DNA of 9,285 bases from Oligoflexia bacterium (GTDB lineage Bacteria > Bdellovibrionota > UBA1018 > CAIMNF01): NCBI GenBank assembly GCA_903858975.1, contig CAIOKW010000186.1, positions 1 through 9,285 of the forward strand, in the 5' to 3' direction. The notes under the pieces are model-generated. The model saw nothing but the letters and a program-made list of their open reading frames with translations. It had not been told where the DNA came from and searched no databases. Of the stretch, positions 1 through 5,884 are shown piece after piece; positions within the stretch are counted from its first letter, which is position 1, and the number at the start of each line of letters is the position of its first letter. Made by a program: the position numbers and the translations under genes.

Positions 1-42
1 AAGACAATAAGATTAGCAAAAGTGTCATTTCGAGTACTTATC

Positions 43-73
43 CAAAATTAGTTAGTGTTAGCAACTAATTTTG
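43..73. repeat. Perfect inverted repeat, possible operator or AT-rich terminator
   Basis: Arms CAAAATTAGTT (43-53) and AACTAATTTTG (63-73) are exact reverse complements around a 9-nt centre. The arm centres lie about 20 bp apart, two helical turns, as in many dimeric-regulator sites. The dyad ends about 20 bp upstream of the candidate -35 element at 94. Each arm has only two G/C pairs, so as RNA it would be a weak hairpin. The TTTT lies inside the right arm with no U-tract after it, which makes an intrinsic terminator for a gene left of the window less likely, though possible. The symmetry is visible directly; the function is inferred. Confidence 0.5.
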
Positions 74-93
74 TCTCACATGGTCACAATCAA

Positions 94-120
94 TTGACAA
101 AACCAGGGTCGGGCGATACT
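94..120 (+). promoter_or_regulatory. Candidate sigma70-type promoter of the envelope operon
   Basis: A perfect TTGACA (94-99) is followed after 15 bp by GATACT (115-120), which matches four of the six -10 consensus positions. The spacer is shorter than the preferred 17 bp, which lowers confidence. Transcription would begin near 127, only a few bases before the ATG at 131, and no purine-rich ribosome binding site lies between, so the mRNA would be nearly leaderless. Confidence 0.4.
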
Positions 121-130
121 CGACGCGGGT

Positions 131-1063
131 ATGAAAAATCTGCGCTTTTCCAGGTCTGTTATCGCCCCTGTTCTTGGATTAATTTTGTCAGGTATGCTCA
201 CTGCCTGCGTGGTTGATAAAACTCAGGAAGACTGGCGCCAAGAACAAGTTCAGCAACAGATGAGTAAGATTGCGACGATTGCCGGGACCTACAATGGCCT
301 CATTTCCTCTAACCAAGACGGAGCCGCTCTTGGATCAATGAGCCTAAACCTCAGACCTGATACCACCTTACAGGCTTCCTCTGATAACCTGACCTCTGAA
401 CAGCGGGCCATTGTTCGCGGCACTATCGCCTACAGTGGGATTACGAAGGCCAATGTCGTGTTCGATAAAGGCTATTACGATTCCATTACGGGCATCTTTA
501 AAGCCTCCATCACGATTCCCGAAACCAACAGCACCATGACCCTATATGGAGTCGTGAAAGCCGATCGCTTTGATGGGAATATTGAGGTCGATGGTTATCC
601 TAATTTTGGTGGAAGCTTCTCACTCTCCAGAGCTAATGCCACTCAAAGCTTAAGTCCGATCCAGTCCGGTGGACGCATCAAGCTCCTTTCGATGGAGCAG
701 GGTATTTTTACAGGTACCTGGAATGATCAAGGAACCAACAAAACGGTAGGTCTCAAAATCACAGACCCAAGTATCACCTCTGAAGTCACCTTCCTCAATA
801 TTTTTCTACCGACCCGAAATCTCGAAGTAAGTTTTGACTTTGGTCGATACAAGATCTTCTTTCCGAATGCACGCCTGGATGATCGAAGTCGCACTTTAAT
901 GGGCCAAACCCAAATTGCAGATAGTTCAGGCAATGCGAAATACCTCGTAAAGTTTCTCTGTCAGATCGATGAGGCCTCAGTGAATTGGCAATGCACGATT
1001 TCAGGTGAATCAAACACTCGGGCGACCATTCTCTTTTCACCCGCACCTCAGGTGAATCCATGA
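131..1063 (+). CDS. Secreted lipoprotein with two similar beta-rich domains, unknown function
   Basis: 310-residue protein that I do not recognise as a named family. Residues 1-25 form a lipoprotein signal peptide: basic start, hydrophobic stretch, then the lipobox L-T-A-C with lipidation Cys26, so the mature protein should be membrane-anchored. A short Gln-rich, probably helical linker (about 34-46) precedes two beta-rich segments, about 50-166 and 191-303. These look related: each opens with G-T-aromatic (GTY at 52-54, GTW at 195-197) and has a similarly placed strand pattern near 108-142 and 241-276. Two further cysteines, 277 and 288, could form a disulfide in the second domain. The ATG at 131 is the only start that leaves a full signal peptide; an in-frame stop lies at 95-97. 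There is no Shine-Dalgarno. The stop overlaps the next start (ATGA), so translation is probably coupled. It heads an operon with a TolC-like protein, suggesting an envelope or export role, but this is inference. Confidence 0.8.
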   Translation: MKNLRFSRSVIAPVLGLILSGMLTACVVDKTQEDWRQEQVQQQMSKIATIAGTYNGLISSNQDGAALGSMSLNLRPDTTLQASSDNLTSEQRAIVRGTIAYSGITKANVVFDKGYYDSITGIFKASITIPETNSTMTLYGVVKADRFDGNIEVDGYPNFGGSFSLSRANATQSLSPIQSGGRIKLLSMEQGIFTGTWNDQGTNKTVGLKITDPSITSEVTFLNIFLPTRNLEVSFDFGRYKIFFPNARLDDRSRTLMGQTQIADSSGNAKYLVKFLCQIDEASVNWQCTISGESNTRATILFSPAPQVNP

Positions 1064-1740
1064 AAGCGATCACTGCACTCTTGTCGCTTTCAGCGCTTCT
1101 GGCGGCTTTCCCGTCTCAAGCAGAGAGCACTTCAATTGAAATTCAAAAAAGTAAATTAGATTTACCCATAGAAACGGCAACTTCGAACGCTCAAAGCTGG
1201 GTTCATGTGGGCGCATCGTCTTGGTTTCCAAAAAATCTTAATAGCCCCGCACAAATGGCAAGTAACACCGTTTTTCAGGGGACCGGCATTCCAGCGCTTT
1301 ACCTAGACTACATTCTTCAAGGTTCCGCGCGCTTGAGCACTGTAAATTTTAAATTGGGTGCTGGCTGGTTACCGCTTTCTCGAAATGCGAGCGTTGACAT
1401 GGGGGGAATTCAGACTCCTGTGAATCAATCTGCCCAATTGGTTTCAGCGAACTTGGGATTAGAATTTACTCCTCCAAACCTGGTCAGCCGATTCGTGACC
1501 CCCTACCTCTCAGCAAGCCTGAGTCCCCAATTACTTCTCACCGGGCGCTCTTCATTTGGTGAAGGCTCGACTCAACTCGGAATAACAGGAGAGGGTGCCT
1601 TCGGTACTCGTTTGAAACTATCCCCTCTTGGGTGGTCACAGGCAGAACTCGATGTGTCGGCAAGTGAGCGAGTTGGAAGTATCAATGCATCTTCCTTGAG
1701 TGGTTTTGGAATCTTGAGTGGACTGAGGGTAGCATTATGA
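1060..1740 (+). CDS. Exported beta-rich, probably outer-membrane protein of unknown function
   Basis: 226-residue protein with a clear Sec signal peptide: Lys2, a Leu/Ala-rich core, and a likely signal peptidase I site after S-Q-A at residue 21. The mature part is Ser/Gly/Leu-rich with alternating polar and hydrophobic residues, for example around 91-102 and 124-136, and ends in a strand-like segment. This resembles a small outer-membrane beta barrel, although the last residue is Leu rather than the common Phe. I recognise no family motif. The start is supported by AGGTGA at 1050-1055, four bases before the ATG, and by the 4-nt ATGA overlap with the lipoprotein gene; a second ATGA overlap leads into the TolC-like gene. 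The tight coupling suggests the three products are made together and may form one envelope complex; barrel topology and partnership are inferred. Confidence 0.72.
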   Translation: MKAITALLSLSALLAAFPSQAESTSIEIQKSKLDLPIETATSNAQSWVHVGASSWFPKNLNSPAQMASNTVFQGTGIPALYLDYILQGSARLSTVNFKLGAGWLPLSRNASVDMGGIQTPVNQSAQLVSANLGLEFTPPNLVSRFVTPYLSASLSPQLLLTGRSSFGEGSTQLGITGEGAFGTRLKLSPLGWSQAELDVSASERVGSINASSLSGFGILSGLRVAL

Positions 1741-3062
1741 AATCAAAGTTTATCCTGATTTTAATTTTAATTTCATCCATACCGCTTCAGCCGGTAGCGC
1801 GCGCTTCTGATCCAGATCATTTCAACTTAAATCCAGAATCACTCCGCATTCAAATCTTAGAATCCAATCTACCCCTGGAAGGCGCGCTCAATCGGGTTAA
1901 AGACGCAAAAGATAAGGTCAGTCTCGCGCGAGCTAACCTCCTCCCCTCTGTGAGTCTTGGGGGCGTTCTGAATCTTACGAGTTTACCCACGTTCATGCTG
2001 TCCTCGGTGCAATTCCTTCTGCCCTTCTTAATGCCTTCAAATTGGTTTTCCCTCTTTGAAGAAAAGAATATCTTTGAAGCTGAGAAAATTTCTTACAAGG
2101 TAATGCAGCTCAATACCTATAGCCAAGCACTCTCCTTGTACTTCACGGTCTTAAGCGACCAGCAAAAGCTCGTCGTATATCAACAGCAGGCCCAAGACCT
2201 AAAGCAGATGGAAAGTATCCTAGAGGAACAAAGACAAGACTTCGGGATTGTTTCGAAAGATGATGTCGAGCACGCCCAAGCCCAAGCGCAACTCTCAGAG
2301 CTTCAAGCCTCTCACATGACTGAACTCGTGATCCAAGAACTTGCCGCACTTCGAAATGTCCTGAACCTTCCCTTGAGCACACAACTTATTTTGGATTCAG
2401 GCGCGATACCCGCTTCCAGCAGCGAAACGGGAAATATTCAAGATGCGATCAATCAGGCAGAATTGGTTTCCCCGGAGTTGAGTCAGATTCAATTTTTGGT
2501 GGCAGCTGCAAAGAATGAGCGATGGAGCAGAAGCTTCGGCTTTCTAGGAAGTGCTGCACTTGGATCTCAAGTTTCAGCCTCATCGAGCACCCCCGCTTCT
2601 TTTTCAAATATCCGAGCGTCTGGGAGCATGAGCATTGGACTGGGAATTTTTCCAACCATTCAACTCTCTAGCCGAAACATCCAAGAGATTCAACTTCAGG
2701 ATGCTGAAGTCAGACGCCAAACCACCCAAGTATTTGAAGCAAGCCTGAAGAGCATGCTTGAAGTCAAAAAACAGTTTTCACTGGCGAGTGATGCTGAGCA
2801 GGAAATGGCAGACGTTTATCAGGGCAAAAAGGAACAGTATGACCTGGGCCTTTGCTCTTACATGACCGTGCTTTTGACACGCACTCAAATGACGAGCGCC
2901 ACCCTGGCCCGCATTCAGGCGGCAACCGACCTGAACCTTTTGAGAACGACATTACACCGAGCATTAATTACGGAACAATTTTCTCAAATCAAAGGATGCA
3001 GAAGTACCTCGGGCAGCGTTTGGAGAAAAACTGTGAATGAGCTTTGCGACCCGCGTAATTAG
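1737..3062 (+). CDS. TolC-family outer-membrane efflux/secretion protein (divergent)
   Basis: 441-residue protein with a Sec signal peptide (about 1-24, likely cleaved after A-R-A). The mature part has the two-repeat helical architecture of TolC-like channels. The first half has a helix near 48-69 ending in N-L-L-P-S-V, the usual turn into a barrel strand, then helices 112-160 and 174-212 joined by the typical F-G-I-V-S-K-D-D-V turn. The second half repeats this: a helix near 234-260, strands through about 306, then long helices 313-365 and 372-412 joined by Y-D-L-G-L-C-S-Y. TolC proteins trimerise into an outer-membrane channel extended by a periplasmic helical barrel. Length is normal or slightly short for the family. 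GAGGGT at 1725-1730 is a good ribosome binding site six bases before the start, which overlaps the previous stop. No membrane-fusion protein or inner-membrane pump is in the window. Family fairly sure; substrate unknown. Confidence 0.82.
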   Translation: MKSKFILILILISSIPLQPVARASDPDHFNLNPESLRIQILESNLPLEGALNRVKDAKDKVSLARANLLPSVSLGGVLNLTSLPTFMLSSVQFLLPFLMPSNWFSLFEEKNIFEAEKISYKVMQLNTYSQALSLYFTVLSDQQKLVVYQQQAQDLKQMESILEEQRQDFGIVSKDDVEHAQAQAQLSELQASHMTELVIQELAALRNVLNLPLSTQLILDSGAIPASSSETGNIQDAINQAELVSPELSQIQFLVAAAKNERWSRSFGFLGSAALGSQVSASSSTPASFSNIRASGSMSIGLGIFPTIQLSSRNIQEIQLQDAEVRRQTTQVFEASLKSMLEVKKQFSLASDAEQEMADVYQGKKEQYDLGLCSYMTVLLTRTQMTSATLARIQAATDLNLLRTTLHRALITEQFSQIKGCRSTSGSVWRKTVNELCDPRN

Positions 3063-3082
3063 TTTTTTCGGGTTTAAAGTCT

Positions 3083-3110
3083 TGCCTCGTTAAAGGTTCG
3101 CCCTTAACCT
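3083..3110 (+). promoter_or_regulatory. Candidate promoter giving a leaderless dehydrogenase mRNA
   Basis: TTGCCT (3083-3088) and TAACCT (3105-3110) are separated by 16 bp. The -10-like element ends six bases before the ATG at 3117, which places the expected transcription start on or next to the initiation codon. There is no purine-rich ribosome binding site in this pyrimidine-rich stretch. Both hexamers are only partial consensus matches, so this is a suggestion. Confidence 0.33.
3089..3108 (+). other. Small hairpin with TTCG loop just before the dehydrogenase start
   Basis: GTTAAAGG (3089-3096) and CCCTTAAC (3101-3108) pair over eight positions with one A-C mismatch around a TTCG tetraloop, ending eight bases before the ATG. 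If the dehydrogenase is read from the upstream operon this structure would sit over the initiation region. If transcription starts at about 3117 it would be absent from the mRNA. No U-tract follows, so it is not a convincing terminator. Confidence 0.3.
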
Positions 3111-3116
3111 TCACCC

Positions 3117-4160
3117 ATGATCAAAACTCAAGGCTACGCAGCACTCTCAGCGACGACTCCTCTTCAACCCTTTTCATTTGAAAGACGGGAACCCAAACCG
3201 GATGACGTCGTCATCGAGATCGCCTATTCTGGAATTTGTCACTCTGACATTCATACCGCTCGGAGCGAATGGGGACCTACCGCTTATCCTTGTGTCCCTG
3301 GACACGAAATTGTCGGTAAAGTGACTGCGGTCGGGAAAAAAGTGAAACGCTTTAAACTTGGAGATCAAGTCGGTGTAGGATGCTTCGTTGATTCGTGTGG
3401 AAAATGCGGCGGCTGCAAGACCCATGAAGAACAATTTTGCACCAATCACACGGTATTCACTTACAATAGCCTAGAGCTTGATAATAAAACGCCTACTTTG
3501 GGCGGATACGCTTCCCATATCGTGGTGAAGGAAAAATACGTTCTCAAGATTAAAAAAGGCCAACCCCTGGATCGCGTAGCTCCCTTACTGTGCGCAGGAA
3601 TTACTACTTACTCACCCTTAAAGCGTTACGGAATTAAAAAAGGTCATAAAGTAGGCGTTGTGGGACTCGGCGGCTTGGGCCACATGGCTGTGAAGCTCGC
3701 TAAATCCATGGGTGCCGAAGTCACGGTATTCAGTACCTCTCCAAATAAACAGACTGATGCAAAAAAACTGGGTGCGAAGCACTTTGTGATTTCGACTGAT
3801 GCAAAAAACTTTGAAGCGATTCAAGGAAAGTTTGATTTCATTTTAGATACCGTTTCAGCAAAGCACGATTTCACTCCCTATCTTGGATCTTTAAAAATGG
3901 ATGGCACCATGGTTCTCGTCGGCGCTGCTCCCGAGCCAAGTGAAGTTTCGGCTTTTGCCTTAATCTTTGGCCGCAAAAAACTGACGGGCTCCTTGATCGG
4001 TGGAATTAAAGAAACCCAAGAGATGCTCGATTATTGCGCGAAGAAAAAAGTATATGCCGATATCGAGTTGATCCCGGCTACCGAGATTAACGCCGCCTAC
4101 GAGCGAACGATTAAAGGCAAAGTGAAATATCGTTTCGTGATTGATGCGAAAACTTTCTAG
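3117..4160 (+). CDS. Zinc-dependent alcohol/aldehyde dehydrogenase, cinnamyl-alcohol-dehydrogenase/YahK type
   Basis: 347-residue medium-chain dehydrogenase/reductase of the CAD/YahK-like subgroup, which mostly reduces aldehydes to alcohols with NADPH in the cytoplasm. The catalytic zinc ligands are Cys41 (in G-I-C-H-S-D), His63-Glu64 (in P-G-H-E) and Cys159 (in L-L-C-A-G-I-T-T-Y). The structural zinc site has all four cysteines: 94, 97, 100 and 108. The nucleotide-binding motif GLGGLG is at 183-188, and the Ser-Thr-Ser at 206-208 after the second Rossmann strand is typical of NADP(H) preference. Length is standard and nothing is missing. It starts 54 bp after the TolC-like gene without a clear terminator between, and is closed by a strong terminator, so it is probably its own unit or the tail of the envelope operon. 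Its aldehyde is unknown; the lyase downstream would make a long-chain aldehyde, so a link is possible but not shown. Confidence 0.93.
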   Translation: MIKTQGYAALSATTPLQPFSFERREPKPDDVVIEIAYSGICHSDIHTARSEWGPTAYPCVPGHEIVGKVTAVGKKVKRFKLGDQVGVGCFVDSCGKCGGCKTHEEQFCTNHTVFTYNSLELDNKTPTLGGYASHIVVKEKYVLKIKKGQPLDRVAPLLCAGITTYSPLKRYGIKKGHKVGVVGLGGLGHMAVKLAKSMGAEVTVFSTSPNKQTDAKKLGAKHFVISTDAKNFEAIQGKFDFILDTVSAKHDFTPYLGSLKMDGTMVLVGAAPEPSEVSAFALIFGRKKLTGSLIGGIKETQEMLDYCAKKKVYADIELIPATEINAAYERTIKGKVKYRFVIDAKTF

Positions 4161-4176
4161 TTTCGCATCTTTTCTT
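4143..4176 (+). terminator. Intrinsic terminator overlapping the dehydrogenase stop codon
   Basis: GATGCGAAA (4143-4151) and TTTCGCATC (4161-4169) form a perfect 9-bp stem around a 9-nt loop, followed at once by TTTTCTT. The left arm encodes the last residues of the dehydrogenase and the TAG stop (4158-4160) closes the loop. This is a textbook rho-independent layout and separates the dehydrogenase from the kinase operon. Confidence 0.85.
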
Positions 4177-4285
4177 CAAGCAAAACTGAAGAGTGTGTTT
4201 GTCAGATAACGCAACACTTCTAATTGAGAACTCAGTCTCGCGCTGATGATTCAGGAAATGGTGGTCCGCAAGATCAAGATCACCG

Positions 4286-4291
4286 TATACT
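4286..4291 (+). promoter_or_regulatory. -10 element of the sphingolipid operon, probably leaderless
   Basis: TATACT (five of six consensus positions) ends six bases before the ATG at 4298, so transcription is expected to begin at or beside the start codon. The best -35 candidate, TGGTCC at 4262-4267 with an 18-bp spacer, is weak (three of six). No Shine-Dalgarno precedes the ATG. The rest of 4177-4285 shows no gene and no strong structure. Confidence 0.45.
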
Positions 4292-4297
4292 GATTCT

Positions 4298-5884
4298 ATG
4301 GAGACGCCTGACTTTATCCTCACTATTGACCTCGGAACCTCTGGCCCCAAGGTATCCATCTTTAATGAACAACTAAACCTTGAGTGTTCAGAGTTTCATG
4401 ACGTTCCACTACAACTCCTAGGTTCAGAAGGCGTCGAACAAAACCCCAGCGATTGGATCCAGGCGATTGAAAAATGCATTTCAAAGCTCCGCAATCATCG
4501 TCCAGAACTTTTTCCTTTGATCACCGCCATCAATGTCACCTCTCAATGGTCTGGAACCGTCGCTCTCGATCGCGCAGGAAGACCCCTCGGAAATGCAATT
4601 TCATGGATGGATTCCAGAGGAGCGCCCCACGCTCAAAAACTCATGGATGGACTAATCAAAGTCGATGGCTATGAGATTTTTAGATTATTCCGCTGGATTC
4701 AAATTACGGGAGGCGGTCCAACCAAATCAGGCAAAGACTCTATTTCTCACATTCTGTACCTTAAGCATGAGCGACCAGAGATTTACCAACAGACCGATGT
4801 TTTTTTAGAACCTAAGGATTTCTTAAATTTTTTTCTGAGCGGCCGAAAATGCGCATCACATGACTCCATCACGGTTCATTGGCTTACTGACAATCGCGAC
4901 ATTCATCGAATCCGATACTCTGAAACTCTGATTAAGAAATCTGGAATCGACCGTAACAAACTCCCCGAACTGATTCCCACAAATTCAATCCTTGGAAAAA
5001 TTCGTCACGAACTTGCCCGTGAATGGGGCCTCTCTACAGAAGTGAGCATCATCGCCGGGACCCCAGATCTCCATTCTGCTGCTGTGGGTTCGGGGGGCGT
5101 AAAAGACTTTACCCCTCACCTTTATATTGGAACTTCCGCCTGGATTGTTTGCCATGTTCCTTTCAAAAAAACCGATCTCTTTCATAACATGGCCAGTATC
5201 CCATCCGGAATCCCAGGGCGTTACATGCTCGTCAATGAACAACAGACGGCAGGTGCATGCCTTCAATACTTAAAGAACCAAGTTTTCTACCCACACGATT
5301 CCATTGATGGAAAAAATGCGCCTTCTAACATTTACCATCGAATGGACGAACTGGCAGGCGGGACACCCGCAGGGAGTGAGGGCCTATTATTTCTTCCTTG
5401 GCTGAATGGGGAAAGATCCCCCATGGATCAGCAGCACCTCCGAGGTGGCTTCATCAATCTTTCACTCAAACATGAGCAAAAACACCTAATCCGTGCAGTC
5501 ATGGAGGGTGTTGCATTTAATCTTCGCTGGCTCATGGGCTACACAGAAAAATTTTGTGGCAAACCCTTTGAGGCACTCCACTTCATTGGCGGCGGCGCAC
5601 ATTCAAGTGTGTGGAGTCAGATTCTGGCAGACGCACTTGATCGACCCATTAAGAAAATGAAAGATCCATTGACCGCGAACTCAAAGGGGGCCGCTGCACT
5701 CGCATTGGTCGCTCTCGGTAAACTCAAACTCGAAGACATTGAGAAGCATGTGCAGGTCGATGAAGTGTTTACTCCGAGTCCGAAAAACAGATCCATCTAT
5801 GACTTGGGCTTTAAACAATTTCTGAGTTTTTACAAAAGTAACCAAGCATTCTTTAAGAGCATGAACCAAAAGGAACCTCTATGA
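4298..5884 (+). CDS. FGGY-family kinase (xylulokinase-like), substrate unknown
   Basis: 528-residue member of the FGGY family of ATP-dependent cytoplasmic kinases, which phosphorylate sugars and polyols. The N-terminal phosphate-binding motif D-L-G-T-S-G is at 11-16, W-M-D-S-R at 103-107, the likely catalytic base Asp257 lies in G-T-P-D, I-G-T-S-A-W follows at 277-282, N-G-E-R-S-P at 370-375, and the C-terminal family signature begins with the Gly triplet at 431-433. The fold therefore looks intact and catalytically competent. Where E. coli xylulokinase has a Gly-Gln-Met-His-Gly substrate loop, this protein has S-Q-W-S-G (82-86), so xylulose is not a safe guess. The ATG is the first possible start after an in-frame stop at 4247-4249 and gives the canonical family N-terminus; there is no Shine-Dalgarno. 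The gene overlaps the lyase gene by four bases. Operon position suggests it may supply the phosphorylated substrate for the lyase, but no FGGY enzyme I know of phosphorylates a lipid base. Confidence 0.93.
   Translation: METPDFILTIDLGTSGPKVSIFNEQLNLECSEFHDVPLQLLGSEGVEQNPSDWIQAIEKCISKLRNHRPELFPLITAINVTSQWSGTVALDRAGRPLGNAISWMDSRGAPHAQKLMDGLIKVDGYEIFRLFRWIQITGGGPTKSGKDSISHILYLKHERPEIYQQTDVFLEPKDFLNFFLSGRKCASHDSITVHWLTDNRDIHRIRYSETLIKKSGIDRNKLPELIPTNSILGKIRHELAREWGLSTEVSIIAGTPDLHSAAVGSGGVKDFTPHLYIGTSAWIVCHVPFKKTDLFHNMASIPSGIPGRYMLVNEQQTAGACLQYLKNQVFYPHDSIDGKNAPSNIYHRMDELAGGTPAGSEGLLFLPWLNGERSPMDQQHLRGGFINLSLKHEQKHLIRAVMEGVAFNLRWLMGYTEKFCGKPFEALHFIGGGAHSSVWSQILADALDRPIKKMKDPLTANSKGAAALALVALGKLKLEDIEKHVQVDEVFTPSPKNRSIYDLGFKQFLSFYKSNQAFFKSMNQKEPL

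Noticed and set aside
795..1073. Minus-strand open frame of 92 codons inside the lipoprotein gene
   Set aside because: It is fully antisense to a well-supported gene, with no signal sequence, motif or credible ribosome binding site.
3049..3073. ACCCG/CGGGT inverted repeat around a T-rich loop at the end of the TolC-like gene, as a terminator
   Set aside because: Only five base pairs with a 15-nt loop; the T-run lies inside the loop, not after the stem, so it does not fit an intrinsic terminator.
4182..4260. Imperfect inverted repeats in the dehydrogenase-kinase gap, for example GAAGAGTGTG with CAACACTTC
   Set aside because: Pairing requires bulges and short stems; nothing there is stronger than expected by chance.
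4111..4359. Minus-strand open frame of 82 codons across the dehydrogenase/kinase junction
   Set aside because: It overlaps the dehydrogenase end, the terminator and the kinase start, has no recognisable protein features and is best explained as chance.
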